From Axinella damicornis (lineage: Eukaryota; Porifera; Demospongiae; Axinellida; Axinellidae): a DNA stretch of 64,000 bases. Position numbers and translations under genes: made by a program. The notes under the pieces are model-generated. The model did no database searches, was not told where the DNA came from, and saw only the letters and a program-made list of their open reading frames with translations. The number at the start of each line of letters is the position of its first letter. Position 1 is the stretch's first letter. Location: NCBI GenBank assembly GCA_963931865.1, contig OZ007517.1, forward strand, positions 6,957,707 to 7,021,706, written 5' to 3'. This document shows positions 35,424 through 49,200 of the stretch, piece after piece.

Positions 35424-38400
35424 CTGTAATGAAATGCAGTAGCTATTAATCTCCTTGGTGCTATGTTTTGCTTGCTGACAATATTATTTTCAGTTAATAT
35501 CAGTCCAGTCTTGGAACCTGGGAATTTGATTTGGATTCTTGCTCCATTACATAGATCAGTTCAACAACTTCGCTGGCATGGTGAACGCTTGCCTTATCTA
35601 TGACCACAATTGATTCTCAGATAGAGAGCAAATCATGTTCAGTGAAATTCTAATGGGAATTTTTTTCCTGAAATCCAGTCCAAAAGGAGTGGTTTAAAGA
35701 AGCAGCTGTTAAGGCAGGGAAGCTCTCCCATGACTGGATTTGCGTTATTCTCCATTCTACAGTGAAATGCTTACCGCATGACAAGCCCATAACCTTAAGG
35801 TTACGGGTTACAGTTTGCTATTGCGCATGCGCAGTGTGCGTTTGCGGTTTACAGTCAACAGTGGAATGTGTGCACGACTTTGGCGTCAATTTTTTTATCG
35901 CTGAAGTAACATCTAACCGTATATTAGAATGGATTTCAATTCTACGAAGAAAGGGGCAGGGCAGCTCAAAAAGTTTCACCGAGATAAACATCTTGTTCGT
36001 GAGATAATGTGTGTTCTACTTGCCTGATCGGGTGAAAAGCGAATGAACAACCATCACTCGTTTTTCTGACGGCAGCAAAGCGAACCGGCTTCAAACCGCC
36101 CTCCAGTCGGTTGAAAACTTCCCCATGGATGCTGCCAAGCTGGCCTGTTAGCCCTTTCTGATCGCAAAAGCTGATGCCAAAGTTTGGGAACTCAACCTTG
36201 AAATTTGATGCCACTGCCCATGTTGGCATGATGTACTCAGGCGCTAAGATCATACCAGCTAGAAGGTACTCATATTGCTGTAATACGTTGTTTTTGTTGC
36301 ATGTCTCTAGCTAGTTCCTGCGCGGAGGGACAAAGGTACTAATTTGTACGTTATGTAAATGAATGAGCACATGGTATCCCGTGACCTTAACCGCTCCCTG
36401 TTTTCCTTCTTTCTGGCTTGGGTTTTCTTTTATGGTGACTTGAGTACAAAAAACTGAGTAAAAGTTTCTGAAAGTGTACTCTTTGCTGGGAGCAGTGTAG
36501 ATACAACTGTATCCTCAATACAACGAATACAATGTGCTGGAATCACAGAAAGTCATCTCCCCCTGATTGAGAGGGTACAATATCCAGTGCACTATAGCAA
36601 ACGTAAAATGCCCTTAGCAAAATCTTAATATGGAGTTGTTGATGCTGGCACTATCAACTTGTTTCTGAGCCAAAGCAGTGGTCAATCTAAGCGGCTACTA
36701 CATTGCTTTCTGGACTGCAAGTGATGAAATTTGCTGCAATCTCGGGTAGTCAGAATTAACGTTTAGGGTGTGGCTTCCTGTTTTGTTTTGCTGTTCGTTT
36801 AGTTTTTTGTATTGTGTATAGTGGCCGAAACGTGTGTTTCAAACTACTTGAACATTAATTTGGTTCAGTTGGGGCGCAAGCTAATATACCGGGCACCGTG
36901 GGAATTCCAAGAATGTGAGGCCCTGCGTGTCCAAGGCGGTCTTGCATATCAAGCCCTGCACTGTCTGTGGCTGTTCTTCACGATAAGTCATTCAAAGCAC
37001 AAGCATAATCATAGATTTGCAACCTAATCACTACACCAGTACTCTTAATTGTAATTGTGAATGTTCAAAGGTCCTAACTGCTCACTACAATCCGACCCCA
37101 TCAGAAACCGTGCAGTGCTTTAAATTCCATAGCAGGTTCCGTAAACAGGGAGAATCCGTCGCTACCTTTGTTGCGGAACTTCGTTCGTTGGCCAAATTTT
37201 AAGGACACACTGGAGGATATGCTCCGTTTGTGGAATAAACAATGGAGCTATCCAGAAGAGGTTGCTGGCGGAGTCGACGTTAACGTACCAGAAAGCACTG
37301 GAACTCGCCCAGGGGCTAGAAGCCGCAGCAAAGAACTTGCGAGAGCTGCAGGCGCCAGGTACGAAAAAGGAGGAAGAGTCCCCAATTGCCAGTAACACTC
37401 AAGAGGTACACAAGGTGGTTCCCTCAGGGAAAGGGAAGTCAAATTCCACCTGTAATCACTGTGGTACGTAGGTCAGGTCATGATGCTACCAAGTGCCGCT
37501 TTAAAGAAGCTGTGTGCCACCAGTGTCGCAAGCGAGGACACCTAAAGAGAGTGTGTCGAAGCGAGCAGAAGGGAGAGCAAGGGAATACACGCTCACCTTG
37601 ACCAGTCCGCCTGGTTGAGGAAGAAGATGACGACGATATATAGGAGCTTCCCTTGTTTCATTTGGACTCGCCAGGCCAGACACTACCCGTCTGCATCCGC
37701 GTCCTTGTCCGTGTCCGCGTCCGCGTCCGACCGTATCCGCCTTTTCCACTTGCCCTTTAAAGTGGGCTGGCCCAAGCTTGTTTGGCAGAAACTGGTTTCA
37801 ACAGGTCAGACTTGACTGGCGCGAGATCTTGAAAGGATTCAAAGCAAAAATCCTAGTTGAGGAAGAAGACTCAGTGAGCTTGTGTTCACACTGCCAGATC
37901 AACCAGTCAGCACCTCCGTCTGCACCTCTCCACCATTGGAGTTGGTCCACGAGGCCATGGGTGAGTGGATTTCGCAGGACCGTTTCTGGGAAAGATGTAC
38001 GTACCTAGTACTCATTGATTCTCACTCTAAGTGGTCCAAATTGTGCAAAGGTGGTTCTCAGGTGTTCCATCACTACAGGAAGTGGGAAATGCTAATACTG
38101 GAAACAGTGGACAACGGGCCGTGTTTTGTTAGTGCAGATTTTGAGTCATTTCTGGTGGCTAATGGGATCAAACACATAACGTCCGCTCCATACCACCCGG
38201 CCTCCAACGGCCTCGCCGAATGTACAGTGCAAATCCTAAAGAGAGGACTCAAGAAAGTGACTGAAGGATCACTGAGCACTCGCACGGCAAAAGTTCTTCT
38301 CACTTACCGGATAACCCCTCAAAGCACCACTGGAGCCTCACCAGCCGAGCTTCTCCTTGGTAGACAGCCTCGAACAAGGCTAGACCTCCTCAGACCAAAG

Positions 38401-41400
38401 TTGGAAGAGAGAGTCCATAACAAGCAATGGCAGCAGAAAGCTACACACGATAGCACTGCCAGAACTAGGGAATTTGGCAAAGGGGAGGCGGTGTATGTGA
38501 AAAAAACAACAACTTTGGAACTGGACAAATGTGGTTGGAAGGCAAGATTGCTGAGTGTACTGGCCCTGTGTCATTTCTGGTGGAAATGGAGGATGGCAAA
38601 CTGGTCAGACGCCATCAAGATCAACTGAGACACCGGAAGGTGATTACAGGTTCTCGACAAGAACATGACTTACCTGTCGAAGATTGGGATATTTCCACGA
38701 GGGCTGAAGAACAGCCACCTGAGCCAACTGAACTGACCCCAACCGAAAGTCCGTCAGTGGTAGAGCCAGTCACCGCGACATCCGACAGTTGTGAACATAT
38801 GCAATCTTCTGAGCTGATCATACCCAGTCATCGATACCCTCAGAAGATTCGGCATCCTCCGGAATGATACACTTAACTTCTACGAGATACTGGTTGGTGC
38901 ATTGTGTATGTGTGTATTGGTGCATGAGGTTTTGCTTTTTATAAGGGGAAGGGTGGTATCGTTATTGTATTGACATTTCCTATAGCACTTGTGAGTATTC
39001 TGTTTTTGTCTTGTACAGATTGTAACAGATTAGTCTATCATGAAATGATTCTCCCATGAACTTGCTGTTCATGCGCTGTGACCAAGACACCACAGAAAGC
39101 CCTTAGCTAATTAGTCCTCTAGCCTATCCTGGTAACAGGTCAGTCTGTACAGCTCTCTCTGAGTCACACATGCTCTGATCGGCTAGCTTCTGCTACAGAC
39201 TGGGTATGAACCTCAGCTACAACTTCCGAATCAATATGTTTGGCATGATTTCCTGTTCGGTTTGTTTTGCCACTTCAATTTTTCATTTGTTTCTTCAGCT
39301 CGGTGTCACATCAATGTGATAACAATCTGATCCCATTTCATCAATAAATACATTACCCTTTGATAGCACTACCCTCGTTCCCAGGCCTCCACGCCTAGCT
39401 TTTGTCGCTTACAGTATCCAAGCCACAACAGCTGGGCACAGAGGCCTGGGAACGAGGCTAGGCAAGCACTTTAAACATTACATGGCTAACCCAGCCTCAT
39501 CAGGACGTTAACTGTCTCCCTCCCGTCTCGTACATACTGCATGAATTAGGTTACACACTTACATTTGAGTGAGTGGTCCGTCTTGAGGGCCCCCATATCA
39601 GCTGAGGTGTGCCTGCATGGTTGAAATGTGTAGATCGGAAAGCTCTAGTGAAATACCCTCTCCTCCAGCGCCAAACCAAATAACACACATACGTATGACT
39701 GTGTGCTACATACCCTCAGGACTACTACTACTAACTCAATCCTTCCCTCCGGTTGGTATTGATTGCTGAACAGGAAGCTAGGCAAGTACTCTGCATGTGG
39801 GTGCAGCTTAGCCTCGTACCCAGTCCCACACCCAGCTTTTCGTCGCTTGCAGTACGGTACTGCAAGCGACGAAAAGCTGGGTGTGGGACTGGGAACGAGG
39901 CTAGGTGCAGCTTGCAGTCATTTTTAAATATCACATGTACGTAGTAGAGTTCACATGAGCCACGGAAGAAGTGGAGAACAGAGCATGAACGATACGATCG
40001 CCCTGCAGAGAGCTGACCGTGAACAGGGGGCTGTGCATGTGCGCAGTGACAAGTAGTGGTATCGAGAAAATGAAGGATAAAGTTGATTTGGCATGTGGTA
40101 CTATGTTAAGTGATTGATGGCTACCTAAGCCAGGTCATATGCTCCTGCTACCAACAAAGGTCAGCCCACACAGATATTCATTTTATGTGGTTCCTGTGAT
40201 GCAATATGCATTCAACCATGTAGGTATGCACTACTACATATCAGTATCATCACACCTGGACCTCAAGAGATATGGGGACAGAGGCTAGTATACTGACCCT
40301 TGAAGGATCTCCAAAAGCTGTTCAACAGCACTGCGAGGGTGCAACTCTCTGATTGCCTTTTGATGTGATGTATCAGTAGCAGAGTGCCCCTGAACAGACA
40401 GAGGGGCAGAAGTAAAGTTTCCCTTCACAGAGTAGTCACCCAGATCAAACTCTTGACTGTCACTTGGGGTTCCATTTGGCTCTTGATGTTTACTGCTAGT
40501 GTGGCACTGAGAGGAGGTGTGGTGGTCCTGTTCGGAGGGTGATGTGTGGAGGTAGACAGAAGAGCTCTGTCCTCCTAGAATGCCTGGTCTGGTGTGGGGG
40601 TGTTTGGCCAGTGTGAGCACTGAGTCACTCCTTGCTATGAGCTCAAGCAGTTCATCTGTGTCGTCTTCAAGGGCTACACAAAATAAACAAAATGTCAACA
40701 GTCGTAATGGTGGGGAAATTTTCGTATGCACGTGGTATTCGCAGGTGAAGTAAGACGGTGACACTCTAAATGTTCAACACCAGACAAAGTGTGCGTGTAT
40801 GAGCAGGTACGACAGTGCTAGTTGCAGTTGTAAAGATGGTTCTTTGAGGAATGGAAGTCATCCAGTTCCAGAGGGTGCTCTGACTTCCATTGTTCCGTCA
40901 AAGTCAAGCTATTGAACACCATGATCGACTGCTGTCTTTTTACACAGTTACAACTGTCCCATACATCGTCATAAATATGGTAGCCAAACGCAAATACAAT
41001 CAATTCACCAACTCTTCCTCCATCACTTGTCACATGTGCCACTAACTATTACCCTGAGCGGAACGTTTAGCGGTGACACACACGTATCAGCAAAATATCC
41101 CCAAAGAAATATTGTGAAGTCACTAGACTCAACTACTACGGTATCAAGTCAATATGCACTACAACCCATTACCCAATACACATCTGTACAGAGGTAATAT
41201 TGGACAGAATAAACTCCAGGTGGGTGAACGTACTTCCCCCCTGGTCCGTACCTGTAGGCCTGGCAGCCAGAGAATGAACCAACTCAGTTCGAGATGTGAT
41301 GCTAACAAAAAACAAGAGACAATAGTAATTGTCGTCTGGATATGCCAGCTACGTAGTTCAAGATTGCACGACTATGCCACTACATGCTTGAGTTGAACCT

Positions 41401-43244
41401 GTCACAGAGCAGCAGAACTATGTCTTCACACACAGCATGCAGGGACAGTTTTCAGTTCAAAGTTCAAAATTGATTTGTGTGTATGAATAATGACAACAGC
41501 GTCGCCAATAGGTAGCTAGTTTCAAGTGCCTCGTGAGACTTCAAAATTAAATTGGTGGGGTCATGCACTGACGCAGCTTAGGAAGGTTGCATGGGAGAGT
41601 TAAAAATACGTATGGAATCATAACGTTATCATTAATTAGCTGTTTCACTTCACTATATATATATGCATACAACTAATACTCCCATAGTCTCGTTCCCAGA
41701 CCGTTAAAAGCGATCCGTGCTGGGGTTGGTTGGGTCTGGGACCAAGACTAATACAACAGACTGCAATTTCAGGTCACGACAATCATGCTAAGTATTTCAG
41801 CTCACTGTTTGGACACACTGGCTGATGGCTGCACCCTGGGCTTCATTGAAGTGAGGTTCTCTCGTGATTGCACACCCTCTTCGAACTCATAGGCCTGCAT
41901 TTAGGAATGATGCACACTTTCACATGACTAGATAAGGCCACCATCTAGTCTATCAAGCTAGACCAATTTTCTCTCGCTCAGAAGCTGGAGGCAGGGCATA
42001 CGAACAGAAGGTCTAGAAGATGTCCTTAGTGTGAATGAGGTACTGACCAATCAGATTCCACTGAGAGATTTCAGCTAGTAGTGACACCAGATGGTTATGT
42101 GTTCTGTAAGTAGGAGCCTCGTTCACAATAATTGAGCTATACACAAGTTTGGGATTTGACAAAAGACCTGCAGGTTACTAATCAAGCATGTCTTAATACA
42201 TTTAGCCCATAGTACTAGTGCTGCAAGGCAGAGAAACCATCAGACTTAGTACATGTACCTACAGACTAGTGAGGGATGTCTGTAATTGGTTCCCAGGGCA
42301 GAAGGGGGTTCTACCAGATCTGGTATATGCAGGTACGTAATGTACGTATTGACTGCAGTTGATTTCTAGAAATCTAGATTTGTCTGACAAGCGTACACAA
42401 ACCTCTCGTGTGCATGATCATACTGCATACTAAGTCGTAATTTGCTGGACTACAGCTATATAGGTATATAATACATGTACGTAGTTGTAGTACAGTTGTC
42501 CGGGATTTATGGCAGTAAACCAACCAAGTCCAAGGGCGACAGCCTGAGGACGAGGTTTGTTTATGTCGCCTAAAATCTCAGACAACTGTTATATACGTAT
42601 CACTCGAGGCCATGTAGCAGCATACCTGATTCGTCCACAGCAAAACAACACTAAGGTACGTACAATGTAGCTACTTATACATACGTACGTAGCTAGCTGT
42701 AGAAAGCCAGGCTTATTATCTGCGGAGTTTTATGAGTGCAGAAGTGGTAACATTGAACCCCCCCCCCCCCCCCCCCCCCCCCCCGACGGGTCGCGGAAAG
42801 TTATACAAGTGCGAACAACTTACCTGTGATGACGCACTTCACTTTGCGAAAGAGTTGCAGTCTCTGAACAGTCCAATATTCCAGTTACTTGCCAGTGCTT
42901 CACGATGTGATGTTGACAAGTTCATTGTTGAACCGGAGGAGCCTAGCACCTCAACATGTCTTATACTGTTACGTGTAGCTATGGACAACACTATCACTAC
43001 ACATGCACTGTGTCTTCATTGGTTTGTAGCTATCACCCGGGGGAGGGATATTTCCAAGTACCGTGAGGGAGGTATGGCTCATAACCACCCTCTGCTTGTG
43101 TGGGATTTAGTTACAAGTGGGATAATACTACGAGTAATCAGCCATACATGTACTAACCTGGTCAGTGTCAAATTGCATAAGTGCGGCCTTCCTTTCACTG
43201 TCTCGTACACTGCGATCATCTATACACATGTGGGATAGATAGAT

Positions 43245-43283
<39 letters not shown>

Positions 43284-46200
43284 TCCAGGAAATGCCTGCA
43301 AATTGCTGTTATCTCCACCACCAAGGTGAGTTTCAGCACCAAAATTGTACATTTGTGTCAGTGCATGGCAGTGATCATGACAGTATACGTAGTCCGAGAT
43401 AGTGCAAGTGTGCAAAAAAAAAGATGCAACTATGTAACTGTAGTGACCAGTAGGAATGTGATGGCTTATGTGTTTCTCATAATGGGTTTGTCACTTCTGA
43501 ATACGTAGCGGCTCGAAGTACATAATTATAATTATACTGCTCAAGTGTTCATGCAAGCCCATGCTGCAAATGTGAGGGCCTCTTGCAAACTGCGAAGACT
43601 ATCCTTCAACAGTAGCCTTCCACAAGCTTTCAGAGTGGCGTCCCCTGGTAAGACGTATACAACACAAAATGCTTGCTGTTTGCTTCTCCAGATGCCAATG
43701 GTCTCCATTATACGTACTTCTGATGGTACAGACTACAGGAAGTTCGGAGCAATCATAAGCAATCTGGCTGTAAACGTGTGCAATGGGAGGTTCACTTGAG
43801 AAGGCAGTGGTCAAAAAGCTTTTGAGTGTTGCTCAATCAGATCGTGAGTGAGAATGCTTACGGTATGCCATTTATAAAGCTTCTGGCATGACACCATCCC
43901 AAGCTCCCCCTCCCCCCCAACTGGTTCTACCCTGTAAAGATCCCTTGACAGGTGCAATTGATGATGAAAAATGGAATGGATCAGTCTATGCATGTCTACA
44001 TGTACATCAGGAGGGTCAATGGATGCCCATATGTGGAGAAACAGTTATCCATCTTTTTGACGGTGCTTAGGAGAATGAGCACCTACGAGATCAGGATGAA
44101 CTACTCACAATCAATGCCCAGCATCATGACATAGTTTCATACAAAAGGCTGCTCAAATGGCATCACTGATGACACAAGAATATGATCCAAGTTCTGAATG
44201 CTGTACTCCAGAATCACAAACGTAGAGCTGCAAAGGCAGCTGCAACACAAGCAAGGAAAAAGGCCTGCTCGGAAAGTTCCAGAGACATATATAATTGCTC
44301 CTGAGGTTTACTATTGTGGCTCATGTGAGAAGGTGTACCAAGAAGAGGCAGATGAAGATGAACTATGGATAGGGAGTGATCTTTGTGAAGTGGTACTGTG
44401 GTGATTGTGAGCCTTTGCTTCTAATGCAGACACCTACATACGTATGTATGTTGTGTCCACAACAGTTTTCATTCTGGATTGGCTTGTGATGAAATTCCCA
44501 TTGTTGCCCAACTGTGAGGGTGGGGCAAATGGGTGGGATTAGACTTTGAACTCTGCCTGGTTATCTGGTTGAACTTCAAATCCCCACCATATGCCCAACC
44601 CAGCCCCAATTGGGGGGGTGGACATAGAATTGATACCAGTCTCTACCACCTGTATTTAAGCTAATATAGAATCACTCAATTCCTGGAATTGCACTAATCC
44701 AATTAATGGCAGCTCACCATCATTTTCAGTGATAACCAGGATACTAGTACCAGGAAATGTAACAACATGAGTTCCAAGAAAGACTATTTTGGGCTACTGG
44801 CTACCAGTGTAAACTAATACTAGCATTAATGCTGGCATACACAGGCTATTTCCATTGTCATGCGGAATGGTACATTTAGCAGCTCAAGTACTTACGTACA
44901 CATGCTTACCAAGCCTTCTGAGGTTGACCAACATGTGCACCACAAACAGCCGGTAGTCAGGCTCATTCTTTGTGACGGGGTTGAGCCTCAGATCCAACTC
45001 CTGCAACATTACACACAAAATAATCACATCCATACTCCTACAAGGAGCACGCAGTTGCTGCATGGGTAGACAGTAAACCTCTTTAAAATCGATGCCGAGA
45101 TTTGGAACACTTTTCTGGTATATGCATTTGCTGCACAGCTTCGCTGCAAACCAGAAGGCTTCTTCCAAAAACCGAAAGACATCTTCCGAGAATCAGAAGT
45201 TTTCTTCTGAAGACACAGAAGGCTTCTTCCAAAGAATTATGCAAGGCTTTGCATGTACGTACGTACCTAAGTTTCCGAAAACGGTGCAGCATCACTTACG
45301 GATCATCCAGAGCTCATTTAGGCCTTCCGTAGCTGCGTTTAGGTATTCAGGAGATGAATTTGTAATGGAGAGCCAGACCAGCGACGGAAAGCTTCAGCAT
45401 CAAATTTAAAGATGCATATACTGCAGCAGTCCATGGCTAATTTACGTAGAAACCTAGCTGGCAATGCCATTGGGTGAGCACACAACATGAAACCTTTAAA
45501 CCTTCTGCACCCACAGATGTCATGTTCAGTCTCTGGAGGAGCGATACACACACTACCTTTGCTGATACTACCAGCAGCTGCCCATTAGTTTCTTTGAAGT
45601 TGCATAAAAATCCGTGACTTTGCTACCTGTACTAAATTTAGGTCGTTTTTTTTATGAAAAAAATCGGTTTCTAAATAGCCATAGACTGCTACTTCACTTT
45701 TCGTCCGGTCCGGTCTGGTCTGGATTTAACGAGGCCCCCCATCCTGGCACACCTTCTATGTATGCCCACCTTAGGTGTCTGTATACACTGGGTTGGAGAC
45801 GGGTCCTATGGAATACTTATCAACTTACAGTATTTGCGGGAAATAACGGGTCATATAATATATCTGTGGCTGGCCGCATGCGCATACTGTGAGCGATTAC
45901 GTGCTTGAGAAAGTGAAGAGCTAGCATTGTTGGTCTAGCCAAGGACTTGGGCCTTTACTGCTACCTCAGTCAAGTATCACGGATGCCTCTGCCACTGATC
46001 AGTGAGTTTCTACACCACACAGCGTACTCAGTTTAGAGAAGCCCAAGGTCAGTTGTATCCCTGCCCAGCGGGATGTAAGAGCCATTACATCCCTTGGGAA
46101 TTGCACGTGCTTTTGTTATGCCTCGGAAGTGCCTCAGGCTTCGCCCTTGGCACTTCATTAGCTCCACTCAAGCACTGACCTTTCTCGCGGGATATATGGG

Positions 46201-49200
46201 TCTTATATCCCGCTGGGCAGGGATATAACCTGTTACCTATACATATCCTGGTTGCAAGAAGGATCCTACAATGTGACTTTGCTGTTACTATAGAGCCAGT
46301 ACATATCAAACGTACGTACACACACACACAACATTACTATACCGTGAGCTTGCTGTTATGCCTCAGTCGAAATACTTCCTTCAGGCTTGATATGTTGTTA
46401 TAGTATCTGGCAGTAGGAACAAGTTAAGATTGACCTTGATATGAGGCTCGTTCTCAGGCATTCTCACCCCAGAGTCAGTTGCTTGCAGTTCGCAAGTGAC
46501 ACACACTGTGGTGAGAAGGCCTGGGAACGAGGCTAGATAGATACATGGTACAGAGTCCCAATAATTCATCCCCTCCTCTGTAGAAGCTAGAGCATGAGTA
46601 GATCTAAAATGTTTCACCGCAACAGTCAACAGCTCTTTATACCCCAATTGTGAATTGCCCATAATTAGAAATCCATATTTCAACGCTCTAGCAGTTAAAG
46701 GTGATTGGACCTGCATGGTCAACTCGAACTTGGAATGTACACACATCGAAGTACCCACCACATTAGTACTCTGGGAACACATATGCACAAACATTTATGC
46801 TAGGTGTGGAGCAAGGATACAGGTTAAGAGTCTCCAAGTGTTTCAGGTGATCCAGCCCCTATGAGGAAGAGCAGCTATGACTCACTTGTTAAGATGTGCA
46901 TGCGCACATGTACACAACAGCAGAGTGACCAAAGCTATACATATGTACATGTAGTACACAGTACTAAACCGTTCCTAATTCCTGCTGGTTTATACCTCTA
47001 GCGATTGGATGGCGTTCCTAGAGAGATCCAAGTGCTTGATCCTAGTGAATCCCAGCAGGGAGCGGCCCAGGTTTGTGATCTTTTCATTGTAGGAGCCTGG
47101 CAGTGCCAGCGACCGCACATTCTCTGTTATTTTGGTGCATTTGTGCATGTGTGAAAGTAGAACGTATGCAAGAATAATGGATGTACGATAATCAGATAAA
47201 CATCAGTATCAGAGAACCAACAATATTATTAGCTACGTAGAGTATCAGTTCACAATCATTATGGGTGTCCGTAGAATGACTTCCTTCAGTGACCAACGCA
47301 TGCATGACAAGATACACTTTCATTCAGGAAGTTATGGTGGGTGTGAGTCCTGCGCAATCTTCCATGGGGTTGGGAGCAGCTTTCTGAGAGCTTGGAGGGT
47401 TTTTCTGAGAGTGGTTTTGAGGACAGTTTCTGGGTCGTAGTAGCTGTGGTGTCACAGACAATTTTGGGGGTAATAAGTCTTGCAGCCTGTTTACACTACA
47501 GACCAAGAAAGGTGAGCGCTCCATGTAAGTGTGGTTCGGACTCAAAGTTCATGACTAGCCACGTGCCCAGACCAGCTCACAAGACTAGTCATATTCAATA
47601 TACAATACTATGACAACCCCTAGTATCAGAACCAGACCCTTCGCGGTCTGGTTCCGATACTATTGGCAACTGTCACGCCTCCCGTCCACACCCAACCAAC
47701 GGGTTTGATTCCGTTTACACTTGGGGCAGGAGCGCTCCTGTTCGGACCCAGTTTGATGGAGTTTGGTGGTCCAATACGGAGCGGATCGGGGCAGTTCGGT
47801 TCGTGTTTAGGTCATTCGAACCAGTTCGAGATGTGTCGATCCATAGCACTAGTGTAAACAGGCTGTTACGTAGTTGCCCAGCTGAAAATGACCGTTGTAT
47901 ATGCAGTATGCATGTGACAGTCGTAGCATGTTGTGAAGTTATACAACCTGCAAGGTACATGCAATAACCATCATGCTACTTCCAGTGTCCACCTGAGTAT
48001 TGGAAATTGAGCAGGCAATGCTCTCAACAGACTAGGAAGGGACGGTAGTTGAGACCAAGCTGGAGACAACGTTTGGTGTCCGTATACAGCTGTTTTGGTC
48101 AGAGTCCAGGTTAGGTTTTACAGTGACCCCCAAACAGCGACTACGGATTGTGTCATTCCCGTTACCGTTTCCTGCTTTTCCAGTTGCCCGCATGATATCA
48201 AGGTATAGTCTCGTGTAGCCAGACTCTCGCACGGAAAGGAGAGTCTGGTTAAGGTTACAGGTACCTGCGTATCATGCAATAACTGGAGCACTATTCATGC
48301 AAGCCATGCCGAATTCTTACAGCGCCTAGCACAAAGTGCGGTGCTGGACTCGAACCTATTCAGACCCGCCTACTTCTCAACAGACGAACTTCCTGCAGAG
48401 GTGTGGCTACATGGACGCCTTGACCCCTCCCATACACAATCATAAATTCTGAGCGCATTCTACAAACTGTACTCGTTACACACAGAATTACACCTTCAGC
48501 TTCAGGAAGCAGCTAGAAGACATGAACTTCGAGTGCGAGAGCTATAAATGAACAAGTCATTTGCTGAACATCTCCCGCTAGCAGCCAAAGTACACAGAAA
48601 AAATGGCGTCCAACAAAGGGTGTGGCGACAATTCACTTCGCTAGCAGTGGAGAACAGCCTACACAGACTCCCAAACATAGCTCTCGTCCTAGATATACGA
48701 TAGTAGCAGTTATATAAATGCCTATTTCCATCTCAATTACCTTTTCGGTGACAAAAGTTGTAGAATGCGTAGATAAGTAAATTCGCTGAAATAACATGCA
48801 GCTGCCCGTAAACAGGCGAATTAAATTTTACTTCCGGTCAACGGGTACCCGTAACCTTAACTGCCCGTCTACGACTTGTTCCAACAGCACCACAACTGGG
48901 GTGGCAATAACCAATTAATGAATGATAAGTACGTGTAAAACCATAAAGTTCACAGATTCTCTACTTAGCGCAACTTAGTTATTGTCGCTATCGCGACCCA
49001 AGTCGGGGTGCTAAAGGAACAAGTCATAATTATGGGCAGCTAGCCAGACTCTCCTTTCCGTGAGTGAGTCGGCTAACACAAGACTAATATCATGGGTGGG
49101 CTCTCATGATCAAGAGACTGACGATCACCTTGGGGCCCTAACTCAAACATATGTAATGTATTGTCTCACAGGCCAGACGTTCACGGTGCGCAGGGCGAGG

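Noticed and set aside
45296..45330. GTAAGT donor with a short upstream exon considered as the missing CEP72 LRR exon
   Set aside because: Wrong length for the phase and an in-frame stop. The correct exon was found at 46343-46406.
45092..45409. Plus-strand frame with CTTCTTCC-type repeats near CEP72 exon 5
   Set aside because: Imperfect short repeats (AGAAGGCTTCTTCCAAA) explain it. No homology or splice support.
46381..46794. 137-codon minus-strand open frame
   Set aside because: Crosses a MITE and a CEP72 intron and has no motif. The real coding part here is the 64-nt CEP72 exon 4 nearby in another frame.
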